A DNA stretch of 64,000 nucleotides, taken from assembly GCA_027946555.1 (NCBI GenBank), contig JAPEVC010000136.1, positions 1 to 64,000 on the forward strand. Reading direction: 5' to 3'. This document shows positions 44,109 to 54,348 of this stretch, piece after piece; position 1 is the stretch's first letter, and each line of letters starts with the position of its first letter. The position numbers were made by a program, and so were the translations under genes. A model generated the notes under the pieces. That model had not been told where the DNA came from, ran no database searches, and saw only the letters and a list, made by a program, of their open reading frames with translations. This stretch comes from Gnomoniopsis sp. IMI 355080. Taxonomy: Eukaryota; Ascomycota; Sordariomycetes; Diaporthales; Gnomoniaceae.

Positions 44109-45645
44109 AATGAATCTGGCCCGTGATCATGATGAATAGAATCAGAAAGAAGGCTGGATCTCGTGAAGCCCGCCCGGATTTCGAGGATTCAAAAGACGCA
44201 AAATGAGGTCGTGGCGCTCTCTACATGCTTTGGCGTACAGCCGTGGATCGCCCCCCTGCAGGATAGAGCAGTTCCTTTGCGCAAGTACTTTGCATGGACT
44301 AGAAAGCCAATACGCAAGAGGTGACTAACACAGACTTTATTCAACCCGATGCAGGCTTAAGCTTTGTGGTTGTCCTAACGGGAGCTGAATAGAAGTGCAC
44401 TAGGCTAGAATCAGGTCAAAGCCTCCAGAATGACGAGAGCTGTCAAAGAAGGTCACCGTCACCCTGCCCTCACGGCAGCACGTGTCTTTCAAGAAATTCA
44501 AAGATACGATATGGTAACCTGTTGGTCAATTTCAACGTGATGGTGTCACGGCTACCGATTCACGTTCTGTGACATAATAGAGGGCCGGGCCTCAAGGACG
44601 CAGCCATGGAGGAGGGACGACTTTGAATGCACGCAAGTCTCGAATGAATGTGGCCAGACAGATCATATCAAGACTTCTTGTGACACATTCAATGTTCAAG
44701 TCTGAAAACAGGGGTAAGTTGCCCGGCAAGCCTTCATGCCAGCATAATTATTGACAAGTCAAGACATCCGCCTTCTGATCCCCGCCAGCATCAACACGGT
44801 CCCATTCTTTAGCCCCATTCGATGGAGCAATCCGATGCTGGTGGCGATCATGATGATGTCAGGTTGCCAGGCAAAGCGGCACGGATGCTTTCTGCACAGG
44901 ATATGAAGAAAGAACACACAGCAGTTTGAGGTCGCATCTCTAAGGTCGCTGGCCACGAACCCCATGCCATCGCTGAACAATTCAGTTGCGAGTGTGCTCT
45001 GATGAGGCATTATCCTTCTCCGTGAGATTCACGGATTGGGGCTGGTTACGGACTTGATCGCTGTGCTCTCTTGATCTTGTCGGATTCGAAGTGGGCCACT
45101 ATCGCGTTTTCCCTTACCAGAAAGTGGCTGTCTACAATGAAGAACTTGCCTAAGCACGCTGCACAAAACAGCTGTTCGACATCTAGTGGCACTGTCAAAC
45201 ATCGCCAGACTTGATCGTTGACGACACCGTGACTGGGCAGCCTGGCAATCGACTAGCGTCTCGTGTCACAAGGAAGTTGAACAGTATCGGAGACGGGGCG
45301 CTCGAGCTTTCACCGGGCGATCGCTGTTGTCGGGGCAGCGGGGAATGCAGATAGACTTCGGAGGGCGGGAAATGAACGGATATCTCAACATCCTCTTCAT
45401 TTCAAGTTAGAATCTCGTACATGATTGGGGGATAGGGAATCTCGGACGCACCGCAGGCTGTTTTGAGATATGCAGCTGATGAGGACCACCCCATAACATG
45501 GACCTCATTCAGCAACGCTGTCAGGCAGTCTGAAAAGACCCTCTACGTCTTCAAGTAATCCAATTCCAAATGCAAAGTTGGAACCCGGACCAGGGAGGGA
45601 AGGCTTGTGACTATGATGCGTATACACCCGTCCTTGAGACGCTTT
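44109..45645. other. Intergenic region, 1.5 kb
   Basis: Between the transporter start and the aim11 stop. No gene supported; one 83-codon minus-strand frame near 44.76-45.0 kb has hydrophobic stretches but no recognisable family. The left part should be the transporter promoter. Confidence 0.5.
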
Positions 45646-46335
45646 TTAGCCGTCTTTCTTTTGGTCGGTGTCCTTGCCGTCGTTCCCGTCCCTCCTTGCG
45701 AGCACGTCAACAATCCAGTCCTCCACCTGTTGCTCGGCTGCCTCATCAACAACACCATTGGGCCCGTACAGGCTGCTCCTCGCCTTCATCCTCAGCTCCT
45801 CCACATTCGAGATGTCGAAGGCGAACATCAGACCACCGGTTGCCATCACTCCAAAGCTCATGACGTTGAGTGTCGCCAGTCCCAGCGCCTCCACAGCCAC
45901 AAGCTGATCGTCACCCTTCTCTTTCGGGCCGCGCGGGGGTGGTCGTGGACCGTGATGGCTTGGCTGGAACAGTTTGGGGTACGAGGCGACCATCTTGCGG
46001 TTGACGGCACGGCGGGAGATCAAGACAGAGGCGGTCAGGAAGGTTGCGCCGGCGAAGAAGAGGCCGAGTTGCTTTGCGGAGCGGCGCCATGGCTCTTCGC
46101 GCGTGGGCGGTGGTGCGGGCCCAGGCGGGGCTTGTCGCGCGACGGGCACGGGTCTAGTAGTAGGTGTTTGTCGCGCTTGTCGAGCTGCCTCCTCCTGTTT
46201 CAGCTTGATCATAAGCTCCAGTCTCTCCTTCTCCAAGCGCATCAATTCCAATTGGTAATCTGGCATCGCCGCATCGGGTTGTTTTGGTGGTGCCGGTGTG
46301 GGCGACGATGACGAGAAGGGCCAACCCCAGCCCAT
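45646..46335 (-). CDS. aim11: Aim11-like mitochondrial membrane protein
   Basis: Single exon, 229 residues. Resembles the fungal Aim11 family (altered inheritance of mitochondria), small proteins with two membrane segments and no known biochemical activity. The N-terminal half is Pro/Gln-rich with a charged helix (LELMRLEKERLELMIKLKQE). The conserved part begins RRSAKQLGLFFAGATFLTAS, with ISRRAVNRKM after the first membrane segment, then VEALGLATLNVMSFGVMATG, containing the second segment, and MFAFDISNVEELR, the family signature. The C terminus is acidic and lysine-rich. The N-terminal region is longer than in yeast. The gene is divergent from the 2OG oxygenase gene, 512 bp apart. Confidence 0.85.
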   Translation of the reverse strand: MGWGWPFSSSSPTPAPPKQPDAAMPDYQLELMRLEKERLELMIKLKQEEAARQARQTPTTRPVPVARQAPPGPAPPPTREEPWRRSAKQLGLFFAGATFLTASVLISRRAVNRKMVASYPKLFQPSHHGPRPPPRGPKEKGDDQLVAVEALGLATLNVMSFGVMATGGLMFAFDISNVEELRMKARSSLYGPNGVVDEAAEQQVEDWIVDVLARRDGNDGKDTDQKKDG

Positions 46336-46513
46336 GATGACTCGGATGACAAGAGCAAGAGTCGTGTCGGAGAAGGATCGGACGGCTCTGCCACAAGAGC
46401 GACAACAGCTTGAAGAGTCACAACGAAGCAGGAGTGAGACTCCAAGAGCACGTAGGAAGAAGAAGAAAAGTTGGTTGGTTGGATTGTTGACAAATGGTGA
46501 AATCGGGGTAGCG

Positions 46514-46541
46514 GGTAGCTGGTAGCTGGTAGCTGGTAGCT
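46514..46541. repeat. Tandem repeat, 4 x GGTAGCT
   Basis: Four perfect 7-bp units, preceded by one degenerate unit (GGTAGCG, 46507-46513), in the aim11/oxygenase intergenic region. Confidence 0.85.
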
Positions 46542-46706
46542 CACACCATACTCCGCGTTGACCTTACCGGGGCAATGTGCTCTGCTTTGTAAGCATAGTA
46601 GTCTGATATTCGTTGTACCGTTTACAAGGTAGCCACAATGCCTATCAAGGAAAAGCAACCTTATTCTAATCAAGTCTAAGGGCGTTATCTTGAAGTACTT
46701 ATGGCT

Positions 46707-46729
46707 GTATGTATGTATGCATGTATGTA
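46707..46729. repeat. GTAT tetranucleotide microsatellite
   Basis: Interrupted (GTAT)n tract with one GCAT unit, upstream of the 2OG oxygenase start. Confidence 0.8.
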
Positions 46730-46847
46730 CAGTGCAGTGACTGGATGAACAGACTCGCCCGGTCCTCCTCGACATTCAACAATCACGGGACGTTTACTAG
46801 CCATCTCTCCTCATCACCTGGCGCGCCATCGATATTAGACAGTGGTG

Positions 46848-48024
46848 ATGGCCAAGGACAAGAAGTCCAAGGCCAAGGCCCTCTCAAAGGCAAATGATCC
46901 TACTACCGAAGCAGTAAACCCTCCTGCATGGCCTGTTTTCAGGCCTCCATTGCCCGTGATGGACCTTCAACCCGAATCCATGCTGGACTCGAGGGTTGTC
47001 CTGATCCGGAACTTTTGGCCCAAATCCCTTTGTCGCGACTACGTGTCTTTTTTAAGGACCTTGTCTCTCACCACTACCCCAGGCAAACCCAAACGGGGTG
47101 ACGCCGTAAGGGTCAATGATCGCTTTCAGGTGCAAGACCAGGCCTTTGCGAACCGCCTATGGCTCCAGACGGGCCTGCAGGACGTCCTGATGGGCGAGAA
47201 CTGGAGAGGACTGTGGTGAGTGATGCCATACGATATATCGAGATTAAAACAGGACAGCTGAGACATATTGTTCGCTCATTTCAGGGGAGGGCATGTCGTG
47301 GGCCTGTCACCAAACATCCGAATCTACCGCTACTCACCTTCCCAATTCTTTGACGCACACTGTATGTTGTTATGTGGCGTCAATGCCTTGCCCTGAAATG
47401 TCATATTGAAGCAGTCATTGTTGATGTGCCATGGTACTCCCCGTCCCACACTCGGCTATCTCATCTGAGCTACAAATCAGCATGACCGGACCCGAGGATT
47501 CATCTCCCATCGCCGCTCTTGTGCTGCGTAGAAGACGCTACGTTCCTACCCAGGTTATACCAATCGCCGGGTTCTTTTTTCCTTCCCTCCCCCCCCTGGC
47601 CACCACCTAGATAGCTTGCTTGCTAATGCCCATCTTGTTGCAGATGATGACTCCAATACCATGACCGTGGAATCGGATCAAGGACCCGTCCTCACCAAGA
47701 CAACATGGACCTTACTTCTCTACCTCACCTCTGCAAGCGATGGCTGTCAAGGCGGTGAGACCGTATTCTTCCCCAACGACCGACGGCTTGCCAAAGAGGA
47801 AGTTGCGGTACCACCTGAAACGGGAATGGTGCTTCTTCACAAGCACGGCGACGACTGCATGTTGGTGGGTTGTTCCCGTTCTCTACTTTCATGGGGACCG
47901 TACACGCCGTCCTGATGGTGATGATATGTCTGCTGACGTGCTCCTGATATTATAGCATGAAGGCAGAGAGGTCACGGCTGGGGAGAAGTGGATTATTCGC
48001 AGTGATCTGTGCGTGCGGAAATAG
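46848..48024 (+). CDS. 2-oxoglutarate/Fe(II) oxygenase, prolyl-4-hydroxylase-like
   Basis: Predicted non-haem iron dioxygenase of the P4Hc class. Four exons: 46848-47215, 47285-47361, 47644-47864 and 47956-48024, with introns of 69, 282 and 91 bp; the product is 244 residues. The joined sequence contains RVNDRFQVQDQAFANRLW, GLSPNIRIYRYSPSQFFDAH, and after the second junction YDDSNTMTVE, so that His148 and Asp150 form the HxD iron-binding pair. The distal ligand is His223 in MLHEGREVTAGEKW, and Lys233 sits where the family binds 2-oxoglutarate. LLLYLTSASDGCQGGETVFF is the usual central strand pair. There is no signal peptide; a Lys-rich N terminus suggests a cytosolic or nuclear protein. The substrate is unknown; related fungal proteins are uncharacterised. 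Confidence 0.92.
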
Positions 48025-48366
48025 TCGCGCGCACAAACCTACCTAGAAATATCTGGCTCCCAGACCAGCACGGGCCGAACTCCGTGTTGGCAAGAAAACT
48101 TATATTACAATCTAGCCAAAAGGCCCCATGCGAGAATGCATATGAGCTTGCAAATTTCCCGACCTCGACGTCCATGCCTAGGACAACATAACCGCCACCT
48201 CTCTTCCTTCGGCTATCATATGGTCTTGCTATTACCATTAGTGAGAATTGGGCCCTGGACGGCAGCATGTACGCACATTGTCCAACAAATCCGTGCCGAG
48301 ACTTCGCTGTCCACAATCTCTTCGATATCTGGGCTCTGTTGGACCGATCTAGCACAATTGCTCCCT
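48025..48366. other. Convergent 3' intergenic region
   Basis: About 340 bp between the oxygenase stop and the methyltransferase stop. Nothing else seen. Confidence 0.5.
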
Positions 48367-49579
48367 TCAGCTTGAACGTGCGGGCTTACGTCCATAGACA
48401 ACATAGGCTTGTTCTTGTGTCAGCATCGAACTCCGGATTCGTGACACAGTCGGGTGGAAAGAATGCGCAACTTACCAATCGCATAAACACGCATATCTCG
48501 GTTCGTTATATCAGCTCGAACCCGATCTAGAAAACCCGGAATGTCTTCGAGCGGCATTCCAGCAGTCGCAATCACTTTAGTCAAGCCGTCCAGGGCTTTT
48601 AGCAAATCCAGGCTCCACCACTTGCCTATCAAATTGTCTTTGCGATCCAATGGCCATGCATTCAGAGGGAGGAAAATCTGCTGCTGCACAATGTCCACAA
48701 ATCCCGCCCCAGTCATCCACCCCTTGAGTTTGCGGCCCGACTCAAAGTCCTTGCCTTTGGCGGCGCCACCTGCGATCGCGTAGCGGAAGAGTTCTGCAAC
48801 CGCCGAGTCGCGCAGCAGTATCTCGGCGGCCTCGTTTTCACCAACAAGCTCAAATGCGAAGTCATGGAATTCGGCCCAACCATCTGGTGTTAGGTGTTGG
48901 TAGATCCGAGCAATCATGCCGGGAAAGTCGTTGAAGCAAGTGCACACTGTACAGGCTAGAGTCAGTGGCACTTCTCACGTACAGTCTCAGTTACTGTTTG
49001 CATCACTAGTATACATACAGGCTACCTCGACGAGCGTGGCAGATTGGAGCGTCACTTACTTGCACGCCAATGAATATAATCAAAGGGGTGATCGAAAACC
49101 CACAAGTCCTCGCTATCTTCTCTCTCAAAGCTAACGTTGGGAGGGAGGTTCACCGCAGTTTGAATGAGGCTGATATCCGTGCCCACAACCTGAGAAGTCG
49201 GATGTGTCCTTGCGAACTGCTTGGCCCATATACCAGTGCCGGTGCCGATGTCGAGGACGCTCGCAGGCTCACCAATAGGCGCCACTGAAAGATGTCCATC
49301 GAGCATGATCAGCCACATCTTGTGTTGAAGGTCCAGACGGTCCTGCTCGTCGCCATCATTGGGCAGCAGGTAGCTATCCTCTCGGTATGCGTTGAACAGT
49401 CTGCCATGCTCTTCCACCGAGAGCACATCTGCGATCGTTTCACCGCTGCCGTCTTCTTAGTCATCATAGATGTCGACGGGACAAGGTGGATTAGTTTAGG
49501 AGCGCTGTATCACTGACGTAGGATCACGTTTAGGGGTCCCTGGAGACACTGTGTGAGAGGAATTCGCTGATGCGGCCAT
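48367..49579 (-). CDS. LaeA-like SAM-dependent methyltransferase
   Basis: Class I methyltransferase of the large fungal LaeA-like/secondary-metabolism group; substrate unknown. Four exons: 49518-49579, 49060-49445, 48476-48946 and 48367-48413, giving 321 residues. The SAM-binding motif is VLDIGTGTGIWA at about residues 84-95, followed by VVGTDISLIQ, PNVSFEREDSEDLW and FDYIHWRAMCTCFND across the second junction. PGMIARIYQHLTPDGWAEF and the C-terminal QAYVVYGRKPA are classical for the family. The last exon (47 nt) restores the VVYGRKP end that would otherwise be lost. The first intron is least certain: I use donor GTCAGT at 49517 and acceptor GCAG at 49446; another donor/acceptor pair a few bases away is possible and would change two or three residues. 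No PKS or NRPS gene lies nearby. Confidence 0.9.
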
Positions 49580-50144
49580 GTCTGTCGTCATCTGATTTGG
49601 AATACAGAAACCGTGACCAAGGACGAAGGATCACTTATATTATAGTGAGGAGTTCTGTGGTCCACTTATCTGATGCCATTGATCCCCGGCTCCTCGCCTG
49701 TCGCGGCTCCATGCAACTACATGGGAATATGCATGTTGGATTTGTGCCGCTGGGCTTTTTCCAATGTTACGCTATGACACCCTGGAACTTTGTATACACC
49801 CACCGACTCTAACTCTTGTCCATTATGGAAAGTAGCTGCGACTTACCACGCAGTTACTAGTTCCAGACAGAGTCTCATGTATTCGCACAGAGCCCCCTCA
49901 CCCCTCATGCTTAATCCCTCACCGGCCTGCTCAAAAGTAGTTGTTGATGCGCGCAGGTGGTTGTGAAAAGAGGTAATAAGATACTGCTGACCCACCAATG
50001 ACGAAGGGCGAATAAGCTCGGGTGATGGGAGCGAGGAAGATTTATATCGAAAGCAGCGCCGACGACAGGATCATCATGATATTCTGCTTGGCGCTAATAT
50101 GCCGCCGTGTCTGATATGACAGCCCTGGAATACTAAAGAGCGTC
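49580..50144. other. Intergenic region upstream of the methyltransferase
   Basis: About 565 bp: methyltransferase promoter on the left, SET-protein 3' flank on the right. No gene seen. Confidence 0.5.
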
Positions 50145-51506
50145 TTAATTTAGTCTTTGAAGGGTGTCCTTGACTAGTCCGCATATTTGCTCCCACCGCA
50201 TAAGCAACAGATTTCTGCGGCTTTCGTTTAGCAACTCAGCCTCCGTCTCGAACTTCAACCCCTTGAGCGCCTTGATTTTGCCAGCCACTTCGGAGCTGTA
50301 GTCCTTGAGTAGAGAGACCAGGACCGCGTCTGCCCTCTTTCGACTCTTTTCCCCATCGTCCATACCATTCACAAACTCCTGCCATTGGTCGACGGAAATA
50401 CCACTGCGCATACCCGTCAACAGCAAGCGTAGGGCGACCTGTGTGCGGTGGCACACGGTATCTTTGTCCAGTACGTAGTTCCCTAAAAAGCTGACATCGT
50501 CGAGATCATCTTTCTGCTGCTGTGATAAAGCTGGGAGAATAGCGTCGTCGAGACAGACCTCATCCCATACATTTTTGTCCAACACAAAGCCATATTCGAC
50601 CAGCAAGAAGTCGTTGTGATGGGTCCCATAGCTGATATATACTTCCTCGCCCTTCTCATACGACTTTGTGGTTCGGAAGGAGTACGTGTCTGCGGGATCG
50701 TACGTAACTGCGCATCCGCCTTTGTCCGTGTGGTTGAATAAATCTGCTACTGGTTGCAGAGCCATGTGATCCGCCTTGGGGAGCTTCTCAGTCTGTGGTG
50801 TGACGAAATAGAAGGTACGTGTATTGACCAGCATCCAGGCATACAGGTACTCATCCCTGGTGCACGTTGGCTTTAGACCGTTCTTTCCAGGGAAAGGAAA
50901 CTTTTCCGAAACGATGGCCCAGTCTTTATCAAAGTTCTTCTGTTGCTTGTCGAATTTCTGTTTTGCGGCTGTGGGAAGCAGATTTTGGAGAGAGATGGGC
51001 CAGGTGAGTGGCATAGATTGCTGTATATCCTCCCATGAGGGCACAACGGCATCCCATTTTGCGTACTTCTTGGAGTTCTCAGCGATGTTAAGGGCGAGAT
51101 CGGCAGCCAAGAGACCGTGGACTGTCATTTCCTTCGGGAGGTGTTTGGTGATGGTTGATGGGACAGCACTCTTGGTGCGAAGGGCCGAAGATGGCACAGT
51201 GAGAATTTCTGTGTCTTTCGGGACATGATCGGTGGCGACAACTGTGATATATTAGCAGAGGTACTTCAGTTGGGTCCAATATAGGTTACTCCAGGGCGCA
51301 ATGTTGGCCAGTGCCCGAGAAACGCAGCAAGTAGATCATGCCGCAATATGCTTGGTGTCGCAGGAGATGTAAAGAAAAGGCAGAGCTTACTTACTTCCAA
51401 AACCTCGACCAGAAAGTCTCATGGGCCGTATCCCCTGGAGCCTTACTCCCAAACCCTCAGCCCATGCCAAGAGCTCTTCATGAACCTCCTCGAGACTGTC
51501 TTCCAT
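50145..51506 (-). CDS. SET-domain protein of the Rubisco-LSMT/SETD3-RKM class
   Basis: Predicted protein lysine (or histidine) methyltransferase acting on non-histone proteins, with a SET domain split by an inserted helical region and a C-terminal Rubisco-LSMT substrate-binding-like domain. Two exons: 51395-51506 and 50145-51241, with a 153-bp intron (GTAAGT...ACAG); the product is 402 residues. Exon 1 (EELLAWAEGLGVRLQGIRP) and the junction RLSGRGFGIVATDHVPKDTE give the usual SET N-terminal strand. The cofactor-binding NH pair lies in PVADLFNHTDKGG (about residues 207-208) and the catalytic tyrosine in GEEVYISYGTHHND (Tyr242). LVEYGFVLDKN follows. Helical C terminus from about residue 270. 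The exact substrate cannot be told; fungal RKM proteins modify ribosomal proteins and elongation factors. Confidence 0.93.
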
Positions 51507-52186
51507 CGTCAATACTCGACCGCCTCTGAATGGATACGGTGATATGGCAAGTTCAATGACTTGAGAATGAACAACTCGTCGTTATTCGGTTTGAAATGGA
51601 CCAGTATGAGTCACCTGTCCTTGGAGCCCCTTGAAGAGTGGTGGTGAGGTAGCAAGAACTCCTTGAGAGGTGAGTATCCTTTGACAAAAAAGCATCTGCT
51701 GTCCAGCTCGGACAGATTGGAATGGAAGGCGCGAGACAACCCAATGAGTTGTACAATATATGATTGTGTACTGTATTCTGTACTGTAACTAGTGTCCAAT
51801 TCAACATCGGAGACTTGACTGAGGGAACACAACAAAGGATACTATCAGTCGGTGACCCATTTCAGTCAATCGGCAGGATCTTGGCCCCGGATGGAAAATT
51901 GAAGGGGAAAGAAAGAGAATATCCCAGACGAAGTGCTTGTAGTGCGCAGTGTATGTAGAGACGGAGTAGAGTAGAGGAGGATGTCGAATGTCATATATTC
52001 ACGCCGCAGTGTGGGCAAAGTAAAAGCTCCGGCCGGCTCCACCGAATCTTTGCTGCAGCCCGCCGGCCTCGGATCTGCCGACAGCTCCGGCCCGTCATCG
52101 AATGTTTTGCGGCGGCTGCAGCCGTCATAGTTTGCGACCGGACAAGAAACCAGCATGTTTGTCGCAAAGCCAATTCGGAGCTCGAA
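51507..52186. promoter_or_regulatory. Divergent promoter region for SET-protein and coq4 genes
   Basis: 680 bp between two opposite start codons. GC-rich, CCGGCC-containing sequence occupies the last ~150 bp before coq4. No gene seen. Confidence 0.5.
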
Positions 52187-53144
52187 ATGAAGCCAATGCT
52201 AACGAGAGCCTATGCGCTCACAAAAGCCAGCTCTGGCTTACCAACAGGAGGAGCAGCAGCAGCAGCCGCCATAACACCTGGTGTGACGACATGTCCCTCT
52301 ACACGCCGGCCCTTCTCAGTCCTTGACCGGCCCCCGCCGAATTACCCCGGCCATGTTCCTCTAACATACGTCGAGCGCGCTGGATTGGCTATAGGGTCGG
52401 GCATTATGTCCTTCATGAACCCATACCGCGGCGGTGTGTTCTCCTCGCTCTAGATACACTACCTGGCGGAGGTGCCAAGCTGACAAACCCTCATCCCCTC
52501 TAGACCTCATCGCCGCGTTCGCCGAAGCAACCTCGACCCCTTACTTTATCCCACGCCTCCGCGACGCCATGCTCCGCTCGCCAACAGGCCGGCGTATTCT
52601 CCGCGACCGGCCGCGCCTGACTTCGACCTCCCTCAACTTGCCCTATCTGCGGACTCTGCCCCCCACTTCCGTCGGCGGCACCTATGTTGCTTGGCTCGAC
52701 CGCGAGCACGTCACGCCCGACACGCGCGCACCTGTGCGCTATATTGATGACGAAGAGTGTGCGTATGTCATGCAGCGGTACCGCGAGTGTCACGACTTCT
52801 CGCACGCCTTGACCGGCTTGCCAGTGGTGCGTGAGGGTGAGGTTGCGCTCAAGGCGTTTGAGTGGGCTAATACGGGCTTGCCGATGACAGGATTGAGCAT
52901 GTTCTCGGCCTTGACAATGAAAAAGGGGGAGAGAAAGCGGTTCAGGGAGGTGTACCTGCCTTGGGCCTTACGGAATGGCTGGAGGGCGCAGGATACGATT
53001 AATGTGTATTGGGAGGAGGAATTGGAGAGTGATGTGGAGGAGTTGAGGAGCAGGTTGGGAATCGAGAGACCGCCAGATATGAGAGAGATACGGCGGAGAG
53101 AGCGGGAGGACAGAAAACGACAGAAGGCCCATGCTGAGGAGTAG
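52187..53144 (+). CDS. coq4: Coq4, ubiquinone biosynthesis protein
   Basis: Mitochondrial matrix-side protein of the coenzyme Q synthome, needed for oxidative decarboxylation of the quinone head group and for complex integrity. Two exons, 52187-52433 and 52504-53144, with a 70-bp intron (GTGTGT...CTAG) splitting an Asp codon; the product is 295 residues. The N terminus is a Thr/Ala/Arg-rich mitochondrial targeting sequence containing an Ala run. Conserved segments are YPGHVPLTYVERAGLAIGSG, NPYRGDLIAAFAEAT, and RYRECHDFSHALTGLPVVRE, which holds the zinc motif H179-D180-xx-H183-x11-E195. EYLPWALRNG-type sequence (VYLPWALRNGWRAQ) follows, with a charged C-terminal tail longer than in yeast. The donor GTGTGT is weaker than average but frame and motif continuity fix it. 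Confidence 0.95.
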
Positions 53145-53332
53145 GCTGCTGGGTGAGGACCACCGGGTGTGTGTATATAGCGCTTGTACTACTCCATGGA
53201 TATTGTATGCATAGCGCAGGATGACCTCTCCAATTCGAGTCGCAAACAGTCGCATTGAGGTATCATATCATAACATCGTGTGCTTTTGCTGATCGGAAGT
53301 ACCTATCCCGTGTTTTCCCGCATTATGATGCC

Positions 53333-53957
53333 CTATAGATCCAGCAGATCGTCATCTTCGTCTTCCCAGGCCTTCCTCCGGTTGACAACGATCTTTTCCT
53401 CTTGCTTCTGGTTGTTCTCGGCTACAGCGTTCAGCAGCTCCTTCAGCTGCTCCTCGGTGACCTTTGACCGCAGCTGGCCCGACTGCGCCAGCATGATCAG
53501 TCGATTCTCAATGTCGGTTGCGCGCGATTCCTTCACCATTCGAATGCGTCCCAGACGGTCGGCGGCCTCCGGGTGGAGGATCTGATTGAGGGCGTGTTGG
53601 CGAGCTTCGGCTGTAGGTAGGTATTAGATCCAGATGCGAGGATGGTAGCGTGATGTTGCTGGAAGCATGGACATGACAGGAGGGGCAAGGATCATCATCG
53701 CGTACATTCTTGCTGTCTAAGAGATCGCAGAGGAGTTCGTTAGCAAGCTGATCAATAGTCGACACGCCCTTCATCGCCACTCACTTCTTTTGGTCAGCAG
53801 GCACTGGGCCAGAACTGCCTCCTGCGCCGGCACCTCCACCTTGTTGAGACTTGAGCTGCTCGAGGCGAGCCTTGCGTATCTGGTTATTGTAAGTTTAAAT
53901 TGGCCGGTAGAAAGCGTGTTGGTAGTGTCAGACCTGATCAAGCTCTGTGTCATCCAT
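53333..53957 (-). CDS. PDCD5/TFAR19 family DNA-binding protein, with an 11-nt microexon
   Basis: Small helical-bundle protein of the PDCD5 family, implicated in eukaryotes in apoptosis and chaperonin/p53-linked functions; its fungal role is unclear. Four exons: 53934-53957, 53785-53879, 53706-53716 and 53333-53610, giving 135 residues. The first exon encodes MDDTELDQ, then IRKARLEQLKSQQ and a Gly-rich loop. The third exon is only 11 nt (completing Lys, then Gln-Gln-Glu), flanked by TTAG and GTACGC; without it the reading phases of exons 2 and 4 do not fit. Exon 4 gives EARQHALNQILHPEAADRLG, RIRMVKESRATDIENRLI and a C terminus rich in Asp (WEDEDDDLLDL), matching the family end to end. The first donor, GTCTGA, is atypical. 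Confidence 0.9.
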
Positions 53958-54348
53958 GTCGTCGAGGTTTGTTGCGTTTGACAATTGAGATGCTGGATCG
54001 GGACGCCCCCTTGGACATAATTTGGCGGGGTCTAGGTGCTAGGGCCAGGCGGCAGGCGCCGACAGACGAGGCTATCGATACGGGCACACCCCACTTCTCC
54101 AATGCGCGCTTGTACAGCAGCCAACATACAGTCTCGCGCAAGTGGCCTTGTCAGGGAAACTTGGACAAATGGAGATTCTTGTAATAGTTTCTTTGCTATC
54201 ATTCGTACAATGTGCATATGAATGTGACATTTTTGCATTATCCCATCAGGGTGTCGAGACTTGGTCATCCAAATGGTTATTACTTCTCGACCGTCTGCAA
54301 TACCACAGACGAGTTGAAGGCAATTATGCTATGCATCAAGCCAGTAAT
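53958..54348. other. Intergenic region upstream of PDCD5
   Basis: About 390 bp holding the PDCD5 promoter and the 3' flank of the reductase-like gene. No gene seen. Confidence 0.5.

Larger units (their letters stand above)
46336..46847. promoter_or_regulatory. Divergent promoter region for aim11 and 2OG oxygenase genes
   Basis: 512 bp between two start codons on opposite strands. It holds two simple repeats (described separately). No factor sites identified. Confidence 0.5.

Noticed and set aside
44759..45010. 83-codon minus-strand frame with hydrophobic segments
   Set aside because: No homology recognised and no exon partners; could be chance in a 1.5-kb spacer.
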